This document shows, one piece after another, positions 40,382 to 48,373 of a stretch of 64,000 bases of DNA. Below the pieces are notes generated by a model that was given only the letters and a program-made list of their open reading frames with translations, was not told where the DNA came from and did not search any database. The DNA is from Pedobacter endophyticus (lineage in GTDB: Bacteria; Bacteroidota; Bacteroidia; Sphingobacteriales; Sphingobacteriaceae), in the NCBI RefSeq assembly GCF_015679185.1, contig NZ_CP064939.1:1860001-1924000 (forward strand), in the 5' to 3' direction. The stretch's first letter is position 1. Each line of letters opens with the position of its first letter. Position numbers and translations under genes: made by a program.

Positions 40382-40438
40382 CTGAATGGCTGAATGACTG
40401 AATGATTGAATGATTGAATGATTGAATGATTAAATGAT
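40382..40438 (+). repeat. Octamer tandem repeat (TGAATGAT)
   Basis: Seven consecutive 8-bp units of the form (C/T)TGAATGA, the last degenerate (TTAAATGA), between ligA and dapA. A related inverted stretch with two copies of AAAACTCAATAATT follows at about 40459-40505. Low-complexity; no gene. Confidence 0.8.
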
Positions 40439-40516
40439 CAAATCGGACATGCTCTCATTCAAAACTCAATAATTCAGGAATTCAATCATTAAAAACTCAA
40501 TAATTAAATATAAATA

Positions 40517-41404
40517 ATGAACAAATTTCAGGGTACTGGTGTGGCATTGGTTACACCTTTTAACACAGATGGATCTGTTGATTATAACGGTTTAAAAAAC
40601 CTGATTAATCACTTGATCGACGGAGGGGTAGACTACCTCGTTTCTTTAGGCACAACCGGCGAAACGGCCACAATGACTAAGGACGAGAAGAAGAAAGTGT
40701 GGGCCTATACTGCTGAAATTAACGATAACAGGTTGCCCCTGGTTGCTGGAATTGGCGGCAATAATACATTGGCAGTTGCCGAAGATATTAAGAATTTCGA
40801 TACGACGGGCTACAGTGCAATTTTATCGGTAAGCCCATATTATAACAAACCCACCCAAGAGGGAATTTACCAGCACTATAAATATTTGTCAGAAATTTCG
40901 CCGCTGGATTTGATTTTGTACAACGTGCCAGGCCGTACCATGAGCAACATGAGCCCCGAAACTACCTGTAGGCTGGCATACGATTTCAAGAATATCATCG
41001 GCACAAAGGAAGCCTCAGGAAGTTTCGATCAATTCAACCAAATCATGAGAGACAAGCCCGAAGATTTTCTTTTGATTTCGGGCGATGATCCGGTTACTTT
41101 GCCGATGATGGCGCTAGGAGCCGCGGGAATAATTTCTGTTATCGGTAACGCCTTACCCAAGCAGTTTTCTGATATGGTTAGAAAATGCCTCGCAGGCGAT
41201 TTTAAGGGCGCTACACCCGCTCATTTAAGCCTGGTCGAATTTACCCGACTGGCTTTTGCTGAAGGAAATCCCGCCGGGATAAAATCAGCACTCAAACATT
41301 TGGGTGTTTGCGGCGACACGGTCAGATTGCCACTAGTCAAAGCTTCTTCAACTTTAGCTGAAGCCATTGTAAAGGAGATAGAAAAAATTACCGTAGTAGC
41401 ATAA
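40517..41404 (+). CDS. dapA: 4-hydroxy-tetrahydrodipicolinate synthase
   Basis: Condenses pyruvate and aspartate semialdehyde, the first committed step towards lysine and meso-diaminopimelate. The 295 aa form a TIM barrel with GTTGET (residues 45-50), Tyr135 in LILYNVPGRT and the Schiff-base Lys164 in IGTKEASG. The cell-wall precursor it feeds is used by MurE, encoded further right. It is closed by a terminator hairpin. No lysine riboswitch-like leader is visible. Confidence 0.96.
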   Translation: MNKFQGTGVALVTPFNTDGSVDYNGLKNLINHLIDGGVDYLVSLGTTGETATMTKDEKKKVWAYTAEINDNRLPLVAGIGGNNTLAVAEDIKNFDTTGYSAILSVSPYYNKPTQEGIYQHYKYLSEISPLDLILYNVPGRTMSNMSPETTCRLAYDFKNIIGTKEASGSFDQFNQIMRDKPEDFLLISGDDPVTLPMMALGAAGIISVIGNALPKQFSDMVRKCLAGDFKGATPAHLSLVEFTRLAFAEGNPAGIKSALKHLGVCGDTVRLPLVKASSTLAEAIVKEIEKITVVA

Positions 41405-41419
41405 ATAGAATACCAGCAG

Positions 41420-41450
41420 AAGAAGTCAAGTTTAAAACTTGACTTCTTTG
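41420..41450 (+). terminator. Terminator of dapA
   Basis: AGAAGTCAAGTTT pairs with AAACTTGACTTCT around two bases, followed by TTGTTT. Confidence 0.85.
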
Positions 41451-41541
41451 TTTACAATTAACATTAAACCCAATAATATTTCGAGCAAACGTTACAACTG
41501 AAGTCAAATTATCCCTTATTTATTAATCATAATCAAAAATC

Positions 41542-42300
41542 ATGAGTACTATTAAAGTTAAAGACGGAACCGAAATTTATTACAAAGACTGGGGAACAGG
41601 GCAACCTATTGTTTTTCACCACGGCTGGCCATTATCTGCCGATGATTGGGACGCACAAATGATGTTCTTTTTAGCGCAAGGCTACCGGGTAATTGCACAC
41701 GATCGTCGCGGGCATGGTCGCTCCGGACAAAGCGCCAACGGAAATGACATGGATACTTATGTAGCCGATATAGCCGAATTGACGGCAGCGCTAGACCTAA
41801 AAGATGCTATTCATATTGGACACTCAACCGGAGGTGGCGAAGTGATCAGGTATGTTGCCAAACATGGAAAAGGCAGGGTTGCAAAAACGGTTTTGATTAG
41901 CGCAGTAACGCCAATCATGATTAAGAATGAGCACAATCCGGATGGTGTACCAATGAACGTTTTCGACGAGATACGACAAGGAACTGGTTTTAACAGGGCG
42001 CAGTTTTTTTACGATTTTCCGATTGCATTTTATGGTTGGAATCGAGAAGGCGCCACTGTACAAGAGGGAATTAAGCACAATTGGTGGAGACAGGGCATGA
42101 TGGGCTCGGTAAAAGCACATTATGAGGGCATAAAAGCATTCTCTGAATCGGACTTTACTGAAGATTTGAAAAGTGTAGAAATTCCCGTTTTGGTGCTACA
42201 TGGCGAAGATGACCAAATTGTACCTTTTAACCAGGCACCGAAGGCGGCGGAGCTTTTACCTAATGGCAAGCTAATCGCTTATCCTGGTTTCCCACACTGA
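41542..42300 (+). CDS. Alpha/beta hydrolase (chloroperoxidase/esterase type), C-terminus cut off
   Basis: 252 aa of the non-heme chloroperoxidase/arylesterase family: oxyanion segment HHGWPLSADDW (about 26-36), nucleophile Ser95 in GHSTGGG, acid Asp223 or Asp224 in HGEDDQIVP and His252 in PGFPH. The frame stops with TGA right after His252. Members normally continue with G-MPTTEAETI..., and exactly that sequence (MPTTEAETINQDILNFIHS) continues in the same frame at 42301-42360. So a GGA Gly codon has become TGA, losing about 20 residues of the last helix. This could be a recent nonsense mutation or a sequencing error. Activity of the truncated form is uncertain. Confidence 0.9.
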   Translation: MSTIKVKDGTEIYYKDWGTGQPIVFHHGWPLSADDWDAQMMFFLAQGYRVIAHDRRGHGRSGQSANGNDMDTYVADIAELTAALDLKDAIHIGHSTGGGEVIRYVAKHGKGRVAKTVLISAVTPIMIKNEHNPDGVPMNVFDEIRQGTGFNRAQFFYDFPIAFYGWNREGATVQEGIKHNWWRQGMMGSVKAHYEGIKAFSESDFTEDLKSVEIPVLVLHGEDDQIVPFNQAPKAAELLPNGKLIAYPGFPH

Positions 42301-42360
42301 ATGCCGACTACAGAGGCAGAAACGATTAATCAGGATATTTTGAATTTTATCCATTCTTAA
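42301..42360 (+). pseudogene. Severed C-terminal helix of the alpha/beta hydrolase
   Basis: The 19 codons after the in-frame TGA read MPTTEAETINQDILNFIHS and end in TAA. This is the usual C-terminus of chloroperoxidase-type hydrolases, showing that the original gene extended to 42360. Confidence 0.85.
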
Positions 42361-42380
42361 ATATTGCACTACTTCTCTCA

Positions 42381-42413
42381 AAAAAAAGGCTGAAAAAGCT
42401 CAGCCTTTTTTCC
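42381..42413 (+). terminator. Terminator of the hydrolase gene
   Basis: AAAAAGGCTGA pairs with TCAGCCTTTTTT around AAAAGC, followed by CCTTTG. The A run on the left lets it serve the opposite strand too. Confidence 0.85.
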
Positions 42414-42474
42414 TTTGTTCTCGAACAGAAAGCGTATCGTAGCTAATGCCTTTTTTGTTCTGAGTAAGATCTGT

Positions 42475-43185
42475 TTATCTCTTTTCCTGTTTACACCGAG
42501 AATTAAGAATAAAGTCGCTTAGCAAACCAATTATCACCGCAGTTCTTTCTTCCTCACCGTAACCTAAATGAACACTGATCCACTCATCCAAGTATTTATT
42601 GACGATAAGATCGCTAAAAAAGCCCTCAATGTAATCAAACAACTCATCGTCGCAACTTAAAATCTCTTCCCAAATGGTACTTCTGTTATTAAGAATATAG
42701 ATAATATCCTCAAAATCTGTACTCCAGCGACCATCATCATTTCCGCGGTTCTTAAATGCCTCAATTTTTGACGCAAGGAAATGTACTGGATCAAATATTT
42801 TGATATTATAGCCATCTCCAATGTTTGTTTTGATTGCCATTTCAAAGCCCTTTGCATACCATCGATTCGCAAACCCCAAAATTTTATCAGAAGTCGGCAT
42901 CACATCTACTATAATTCCATTTACTTTGTATCTACAGATTACACCTGATTCTATATCATTTGAAAATCCCTTATTGAATAATTTTCTTTCAACTTCGCCG
43001 TAATCTCTGTAGTTCAAGAGCTCTATCAAAATATCAATATCATCAGTAGGTCTAATTTCTTCGGTCAATCGGTCGGCATATAACGACACAGTTGCACCAC
43101 CAATAAAGATAATATCCTGTGCAAGCTCTTCCAGCGCATCAAAAACAACTTTAATGCGGATCAAATTGTGATTGTCGTTACTCAT
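42475..43185 (-). CDS. Nucleotidyltransferase-fold protein, possible toxin-like partner
   Basis: 236 aa. The N-terminal part carries the nucleotidyltransferase signature: IFIGGATVSLYADRL (about residues 28-42) followed by TDDIDILIE (about 47-55), giving the GG/GS-x(n)-DxD pattern; DPVHFLASKIEAFKNRG lies near 131-147. This resembles MNT/AbiEii-type nucleotidyltransferases. Its start overlaps the upstream winged-helix gene by four bases. The two-gene layout resembles type IV-like or MNT toxin-antitoxin modules, but neither partner matches AbiE closely enough to name it. Confidence 0.7.
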   Translation of the reverse strand: MSNDNHNLIRIKVVFDALEELAQDIIFIGGATVSLYADRLTEEIRPTDDIDILIELLNYRDYGEVERKLFNKGFSNDIESGVICRYKVNGIIVDVMPTSDKILGFANRWYAKGFEMAIKTNIGDGYNIKIFDPVHFLASKIEAFKNRGNDDGRWSTDFEDIIYILNNRSTIWEEILSCDDELFDYIEGFFSDLIVNKYLDEWISVHLGYGEEERTAVIIGLLSDFILNSRCKQEKR

Positions 43186-43688
43186 AGGATATGCTCCTTT
43201 AGCACATCAATCGCGATCTTAACTTCTCTTGCATTACCTACGCGAAGAATATCTACACTTGCTAACAACAAATAGAAGTTTTCGTCCATTGATGCTCCTT
43301 TTACTATTCCTGCGTGTAAAGGTTCAATAGATTCGCCTCGTATATTTCCGTCGAAGGACGGCCATACATACGGATGATCGCTAGAAATACGAGTTTTGTA
43401 AAAGGGATGCGAATGAGCTGTAGGCATGCCTGTAGCAATTGCGCCTGGGCGCTGTGGAAAAACGTATCGCAGGCCAAACTGTACAAACTCCATCAAAGCG
43501 TTCCTCGCAATACGCTTTCCGATAATAAGTCTGGCTAATTTACTTCGATTAAGTGATTCGGAAATTTCGGAAATACTGATGGAGAGCGAGGAAGAAAGAT
43601 CGCGATATTGCCACGGCTTATCGGCTATAGAAACAATTTTTAGCAAAATTACGATGTCTTGCGGCCGCATGCCATTGTGAGTTCTCAT
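43182..43688 (-). CDS. Winged-helix protein upstream of the nucleotidyltransferase
   Basis: 168 aa from the ATG at 43688. An upstream in-frame codon at 43730 lies inside the palindrome and before the -7 element, so it is rejected. Residues about 8-60 look like a winged helix: DIVILLKIVSIADKPWQYRD, then LSSSLSISISEISESLNRS as the recognition-helix region. The remainder has no known domain. A 29-bp palindrome overlaps its promoter, which suggests it is an autorepressor. Together with the coupled nucleotidyltransferase it forms a toxin-antitoxin-like pair (inference). Confidence 0.6.
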   Translation of the reverse strand: MRTHNGMRPQDIVILLKIVSIADKPWQYRDLSSSLSISISEISESLNRSKLARLIIGKRIARNALMEFVQFGLRYVFPQRPGAIATGMPTAHSHPFYKTRISSDHPYVWPSFDGNIRGESIEPLHAGIVKGASMDENFYLLLASVDILRVGNAREVKIAIDVLKEHIL

Positions 43689-43692
43689 AAAG

Positions 43693-43700
43693 CAAAGATA
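43693..43700 (-). promoter_or_regulatory. -7 element of the winged-helix/nucleotidyltransferase pair
   Basis: TATCTTTG on the minus strand matches TAnnTTTG and ends four bases before the ATG at 43688, predicting a leaderless mRNA. Confidence 0.55.
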
Positions 43701-43709
43701 CACATTTAG

Positions 43710-43738
43710 TTCGCTGTTCGCAAATTGCAAACAACGAA
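43710..43738. promoter_or_regulatory. 29-bp near-perfect palindrome, putative operator
   Basis: Half-sites TTCGCTGTTCGCAA and TTGCAAACAACGAA (plus strand) are reverse complements except at two position pairs, both G/T-type differences, plus the central base. It covers the -33 region of the promoter at 43693-43700. Confidence 0.65.
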
Positions 43739-43838
43739 CATGAATGATAGTTGAATTGCGGATAAAGAATACCTAATTGCTGGTGCGGCCGGAGAGATTC
43801 CTAACTTTAAAAATGTAAACAAGCATATTTTTGACAAA

Positions 43839-43869
43839 AAAAAATGCTTCTGTAAAGAAGCATTTTTAA
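43839..43869 (-). terminator. Terminator of the histone-like gene
   Basis: AAATGCTTC pairs with GAAGCATTT around TGTAAA. On the minus strand a T run of nine follows. Confidence 0.9.
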
Positions 43870-43884
43870 CATATTCTTGATAGC

Positions 43885-44061
43885 TTAACCTTTATTTTTC
43901 GCATCCTGCACCTCTAAGCGAATCGCCTGAGCCAGGTTTTTCAGGTCTTGCATGCCTTTGCGCACACGCGTTCCAGCAGCGCTGTTTCCTTTGTTATAAA
44001 ACTTGTCTGCGTCAGCTTCTAAAGCTGATACTAAATTTTTTACTTCTTCGAACTTTTTCAT
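43885..44061 (-). CDS. Histone H1-like small basic protein
   Basis: 58 aa: it starts MKKFEEVKNLVSALEADADK and continues FYNKGNSAAGTRVRKGMQDL, ending QDAKNKG. The pattern (one N-terminal helix, then KGNSAAGTRVRKGMQDLK) matches the short bacterial histone-H1-like proteins of Bacteroidota, thought to bind DNA in the nucleoid. It is alpha-helical and Lys/Arg-rich in its second half. It is monocistronic with its own terminator. DNA binding is inferred from the family. Confidence 0.75.
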   Translation of the reverse strand: MKKFEEVKNLVSALEADADKFYNKGNSAAGTRVRKGMQDLKNLAQAIRLEVQDAKNKG

Positions 44062-44268
44062 TTTTTGTACTCCTATAATTTAAAGGTTTGATTTTTAATT
44101 ACCTAACTCTAATTTAAAACGTTTGTTGTAATAAAAAAAACTTTTATACCGATAAAAAACTGTGTTTAAGCGCTTTTTTTCCACATTATAGAAAACGACA
44201 AAACGACTAGCAGACCAAAAACCGAATAACAACCTATAAAACAGTTAGTTGAAAAATAATCGACAATA

Positions 44269-44301
44269 AAAAAGCCCTTTAAACATGTTTAAAGGGCTTG
44301 T
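44269..44301 (-). terminator. Terminator of the alpha-oxoamine synthase gene
   Basis: The perfect palindrome AAGCCCTTTAAACA/TGTTTAAAGGGCTT is followed on the minus strand by TTTTTTATT. Confidence 0.9.
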
Positions 44302-44317
44302 AGAAATATCGAATTAA

Positions 44318-45559
44318 TTATGCAGTAGCAAATTGATTTTCTTTATAATAACCGTTCTTTAGCTTTTCGGCCACTTCGCTGAATGCGTCTAACGTACGTT
44401 GAACATCCTCTAACGTGTGAACTGCTGTCGGAATCAGACGTAATTCGATCATTCCCTTCGGAATTACCGGATAAACTACAATTGAACAGAAAATGCTATA
44501 GTTTTCGCGTAGATCGAAAGTAATCGCCGTTGCATCGGTTAATTCCCCTTTTAAGAAAACCGGAGTAACTACCGAATCTGTAACACCAAGATCAAATCCA
44601 CGCTCGCGTAAACCTTTTTGAAGGGTCATTGCTATTTCCCAAAGCTTTTCCTTTAACTCTGGTTTGTTCTTTAACAGCTCTAAACGTTTCAACAAACCAA
44701 TTACCATTGGCATCGGCAGCGCCTTTGCGAAGGTTTGCGAACGCATATTGTATCGCAAGAAATTGGTAATCTCTTCTGTTGAAGCCACAAAGGCGCCAAT
44801 GCCAGCCATAGATTTTGCGAACGTTCCGAAATAAACATCAATGCCTTCAATACAATCCTGAGCCTCGTGTGTACCAGCTCCCGTTTTACCCATTGTACCG
44901 AAGCCGTGTGCATCATCGACCAAAATACGGAACTCAAAATCTTTTTTAAGCTCTACAATTTCTTTTAGTTTTCCTTGTGCACCACTCATCCCAAATACAC
45001 CTTCGGTAATCAATAATATACCGCCTCCAGATTCATTTGTCAATTTGGTTGCACGCTCCAATTGCTTACGGGCACTTTCTATATCGTTGTGCTTATAAAC
45101 AAAACGCTTGCCCATGTGTAAGCGCAAACCATCGATAATACAAGCGTGAGATTCTGCATCGTAAACAATTACATCGTTTCTATCTACTAAGGTATCGATG
45201 ATGGATACCATGCCTTGATAACCATAATTTAACAAAAATGCATCAGGCTTACCCACAAAAGCAGCAAGTTCTTGCTCTAGTTGCTCGTGATATTTCGAGT
45301 TACCGCTCATCATACGTGCACCCATCGGGTACGCCATACCAAATTGTGCGGCAGCTTCTTCATCAGCTTTTCTAACTTCTGGGTGATTGGCTAAACCTAA
45401 GTAGTTGTTTAAACTCCAAACCAAATGCTCTTTTCCTTTAAATTGCATGTGTGGCGCAATTTCTCCCTCTAATTTTGGAAATGAGAAATACCCATGAGAC
45501 CATTTTTGGTGTTGACCAAGTGGGCCCATGTGTTTTGCTATCTTATCAAATATATCCAA
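44318..45559 (-). CDS. Alpha-oxoamine synthase family acyltransferase (sphingolipid or sulfonolipid type)
   Basis: 413-aa PLP enzyme of the serine palmitoyltransferase/KBL/AONS family, which condenses an amino acid with an acyl-CoA or acyl-ACP. It has NNYLGLANHPEV (residues 51-62), His138 (ESHAC) stacking on PLP, DDAHGFGTMG (215-224) and the PLP Lys249 in GTFAKSMAGIG. In Sphingobacteriaceae this family makes 3-ketosphinganine for sphingolipids or cysteate-derived capnine for sulfonolipids. It lacks bio or tdh neighbours, so biotin or threonine metabolism is unlikely. It differs visibly from the Sphingobacterium serine palmitoyltransferase I recall, so the amino-acid substrate is left open. 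Confidence 0.8.
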   Translation of the reverse strand: MDIFDKIAKHMGPLGQHQKWSHGYFSFPKLEGEIAPHMQFKGKEHLVWSLNNYLGLANHPEVRKADEEAAAQFGMAYPMGARMMSGNSKYHEQLEQELAAFVGKPDAFLLNYGYQGMVSIIDTLVDRNDVIVYDAESHACIIDGLRLHMGKRFVYKHNDIESARKQLERATKLTNESGGGILLITEGVFGMSGAQGKLKEIVELKKDFEFRILVDDAHGFGTMGKTGAGTHEAQDCIEGIDVYFGTFAKSMAGIGAFVASTEEITNFLRYNMRSQTFAKALPMPMVIGLLKRLELLKNKPELKEKLWEIAMTLQKGLRERGFDLGVTDSVVTPVFLKGELTDATAITFDLRENYSIFCSIVVYPVIPKGMIELRLIPTAVHTLEDVQRTLDAFSEVAEKLKNGYYKENQFATA

Positions 45560-45948
45560 TGTATTAAGTATTTTGTATTATAAATTTTGCGAATTTACGC
45601 TTTATTCGGCTTAAAATCAACCAGATTAATCAATGCGTGTTAAATAACGTTTTCTACGCCATTTTTGTGCCAAAAAGCCGATGATTAACCTTACCATTTT
45701 TAAAACACATCTTGTGTTGTCATTTTGGGTCCTGATTTTTAGCATAAAGATTTGTATGAACGACGTCGATGTTCACTTATTAAAAACTTGCTGTCATTCT
45801 GAACACAGTGAAGAGTCCCTAAGCGATGGAATGCCAAAGGCCAGTGAACCACTGCCTAAAAAGGGATTGGCTTACCCACGAGCAGTGCAAAACAGGTTAG
45901 AGAGGCTTCGTTCGTACTATTGACGTTTTTTAAAAACAATCCAAAAAT
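45560..45948. other. Intergenic region with repeat fragments
   Basis: No supported gene. Bases about 45790-45920 (CTGTCATTCTGAACACAGTG, CACTGCCTAAAAA, GCAAAACAGG) are pieces of an interspersed element also seen near 17530-17660. An 80-codon plus-strand frame here translates that repeat and is not convincing. Confidence 0.5.
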
Positions 45949-46068
45949 CGTCATTTCGAGCGCCCGCCTGACCGGACGGGCAGGCAGCCGAGAAATCTTT
46001 TAAGCTAACTTTGCGCAAAGATTTCTCCTCCAAAGGAGCTCCTACGGAGCACTTTGGTCGAAATGACG
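45949..46068. repeat. Interspersed inverted-repeat element with CGTCATTTCGA ends
   Basis: CGTCATTTCGA (45949-45959) is mirrored by TCGAAATGACG (46058-46068). Inside are GCCCGCCTGACCGGACGGGC (a hairpin), and GAGAAATCTTT with AAAGATTTCTC. The element is non-coding, about 120 bp, and lies immediately downstream of the DUF433 gene. Confidence 0.75.
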
Positions 46069-46083
46069 GCTCTTTTCTAACCG

Positions 46084-46335
46084 TCAACTGTTGTTTATCA
46101 GAAAATCAGAAGTTTTTACATGTATTACATGCTCTGCTGCATAACTAAGTGCTGCAAAAATATCCTCTTGAGTCAGTTCATCAAAATCTGCTAAAATCTC
46201 AGGAATTGTCATTCCAGAAGCAAGCCAATTGAGAATATCATTTACACTAATTCTCATGCCCCTAATTGTTGGCTTTCCCCCGCGCTTTCCGGCTTCAATA
46301 GTAATTATTTCCTTATAATCTTTCATGAGAATCAA
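46084..46335 (-). CDS. DUF433 protein, orphan antitoxin-like
   Basis: 83 aa (or 80 from the internal ATG at 46326). KRGGKPTIRGMRISVNDILN then WLASGMTIPEILADFDELTQ and EDIFAALSYAAEH are the core of DUF433, a small HTH-like protein usually paired with a DUF5615 PIN-like toxin. Here the position downstream is taken by an interspersed repeat and no partner frame is seen, so it appears to be an orphan. Confidence 0.85.
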   Translation of the reverse strand: MILMKDYKEIITIEAGKRGGKPTIRGMRISVNDILNWLASGMTIPEILADFDELTQEDIFAALSYAAEHVIHVKTSDFLINNS

Positions 46336-46563
46336 CTTTTAATAAATGTACAAAATTGAAATGAATTTATGACAAAAAGCATGGCTGGCACTGGTACAAT
46401 TGAATGGACAGCTTTTGGACAAAATGCCTCCTGCTAAGCTAACCACTATACTTTAATGCACAAAACACTAAAAATATGCTTAGAGGTATCGCCAGCCTGA
46501 GCTTCGATACTTTTCAGAAGCGACGTTTACCTTAGGTTACCATATGCGTTGCGGCCGGCCATA
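46336..46563. other. Intergenic region between the DUF433 gene and the ftsZ terminator
   Basis: About 230 bases. No gene, RNA or repeat is recognised beyond a 22-codon chance frame at about 46368. Confidence 0.4.
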
Positions 46564-46594
46564 AAAAAAGCCCCAGTGAATACCAGGGCTTTAA
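46564..46594 (-). terminator. Terminator of the dcw cluster
   Basis: AAAGCCC(T)GG.. pairs with CC(A)GGGCTTT around an inner GTATTCACT on the minus strand, followed by TTTTTATG. It lies 20 bases after the ftsZ stop. Confidence 0.85.
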
Positions 46595-46611
46595 GTTTAT
46601 ATTGAACTTCC

Positions 46612-48243
46612 TTAATCAACATTATCATGTAAGAAAGAATTGTTCGGTCTGATCTCTGTACCACCGTCCTGATCGTTGCTCAACGTAAAACGGCTTACTT
46701 GCGATTCGGACGAATGTTGCACTTGCTGTAATTGCATTTGCTTACGTTTATAAGCCGGCTCATTTTCAAGCTCCTGCAAACCATTTGTGGTGCGCAATTT
46801 CATGCTTAGATCTTTCAAACGTAAAATACGTTCTTTAGATTTCCGCAACTGCTCTTCCATCGATTCGTCGCTCTTGTCATCATCCAAACCTGCAACCGGC
46901 GTTTCCATTTCTGGCTCAGGTTCAGGGGTTGGCGTTGTTTCGGCAACTGGCGTTTCGAAAACATAATTGGTTTCAGCAAGTTTAACCTCGAACTCAAATC
47001 CAGTTTCCTGAGGTTCTTCAGCTTGCGGCTCTTCCTCAATGAGTGTATGACGAACAACATTGTTTTCTGGCTCCTGAACTCTCTGAGGCTCGGGCTTGCT
47101 AAACATGCCACCGAATAAATCAACCTGAGAAGCCTCTTCCTTTACCTTTAAAACTGGCTCGTATGATGGAGCCGCCTTCGGTTGTATGAAAGAGTTTACT
47201 GGTTCAACGGGACGAACTAGAGGTGCTTCTTCAGGTGTTAATAATGATATTTTTTTCTTGTTTTTTTCTTCGTTTACACGTTCTTCCGACGTTTGGAATC
47301 CTGTTGCAATAATGGTTACCGAAAGCTTTTCGGCGAGAGATTCATCAGTACAGTTACCCCAAATCAAATCGGCCGATAAACCTGCCTTTTCCTGTATGTA
47401 ATCGGTTATAATTGAAACCTCATCCATGGTTACTTCACGCACACCTGAACTGATGTTAAGTAAAATGTAACGGGCACCTTCAATTTCATTATCTTTTAAT
47501 AATGGAGACGCTAAAGCACCCTCTACAGCCTGCAATGCACGCTCATCACCATCGGCCGAGTGGCTACCCATAATGGCAACACCACTATCTTTCATTACGG
47601 TGCGCACATCTTTGAAATCGACGTTGATATAACCAGGAACAGTAATGATTTCGGCAATGCCTTTTGCAGCTGTTGTTAAAATATCGTCGGCCTGGCCAAA
47701 TGCTGAGCCTAAGGTTAGGTTTCCGAAAATTTCGCGAAGTCGGTCGTTAGAAATTACAAGATAAGAATCTACATATTTCTTTAACTCCTCCATCCCCTCG
47801 TCGGCTTGCAGTCTACGTCTTTTTCCTTCGAAAGAAAATGGAGTAGTAATAATTGCAACAGTTAAAATGTCGAGTTCTTTGGCAGCTTTTGCAATAATTG
47901 GCGATGCACCAGTTCCTGTTCCTCCACCCATTCCGGCAGTAATGAACAACATTTTTGTTGTGCTGCCGAGCATGGCCTTAATATCATCGATGTTTTCTAT
48001 CGCCGAGTTTTTACCCACCTCAGGTATCGAACCAGCCCCCATCCCTTCGGTTAAACTAGCGCCTAATTGTACCTTGTTGGGGATAGGACTAGATTCCAAA
48101 GCCTGGGCATCTGTATTACAAATAATAAAATCTACACCAGTAATACCCGACAGGTACATATGGTTCACTGCGTTGCCGCCACCGCCTCCAACACCAATTA
48201 CCTTGATAATTGAAGACTTATCTTTTAACATTTCGAACTGCAT
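46612..48243 (-). CDS. ftsZ: Cell division protein FtsZ
   Basis: Tubulin-like GTPase that forms the division ring. 543 aa from MQFEMLKDKSS (48243), the usual start in this group; the frame is open 29 codons further but those residues are not family-like. The GTPase signature GGGTGTG lies in ITAGMGGGTGTGASP (about residues 103-117), and the T7 loop and N-terminal GVGGGGGNAVNHM are intact. E. coli FtsZ is 383 aa. The extra C-terminal 200 residues here are Pro/Glu-rich (about 325-460) followed by a conserved-looking tail, a long disordered linker as in other Bacteroidota. Last gene of the cluster, 130 bp after ftsA. Confidence 0.97.
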   Translation of the reverse strand: MQFEMLKDKSSIIKVIGVGGGGGNAVNHMYLSGITGVDFIICNTDAQALESSPIPNKVQLGASLTEGMGAGSIPEVGKNSAIENIDDIKAMLGSTTKMLFITAGMGGGTGTGASPIIAKAAKELDILTVAIITTPFSFEGKRRRLQADEGMEELKKYVDSYLVISNDRLREIFGNLTLGSAFGQADDILTTAAKGIAEIITVPGYINVDFKDVRTVMKDSGVAIMGSHSADGDERALQAVEGALASPLLKDNEIEGARYILLNISSGVREVTMDEVSIITDYIQEKAGLSADLIWGNCTDESLAEKLSVTIIATGFQTSEERVNEEKNKKKISLLTPEEAPLVRPVEPVNSFIQPKAAPSYEPVLKVKEEASQVDLFGGMFSKPEPQRVQEPENNVVRHTLIEEEPQAEEPQETGFEFEVKLAETNYVFETPVAETTPTPEPEPEMETPVAGLDDDKSDESMEEQLRKSKERILRLKDLSMKLRTTNGLQELENEPAYKRKQMQLQQVQHSSESQVSRFTLSNDQDGGTEIRPNNSFLHDNVD

Positions 48244-48373
48244 ATCTTTATGAATCAGTTGTTTAAAAATTTTTAAATTCTGTTCATTACTCAATGTAAT
48301 ATTAACACTTTTTCCACAGACGTTTTCCACAAGTGTTAAGAATGTGGAAAACTCTTACATTGTTGAAAAATTT

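Noticed and set aside
45681..45923. 80-codon plus-strand frame
   Set aside because: Its second half translates a dispersed repeat (HSEHSEESLSDGM) that occurs between genes; no independent support.
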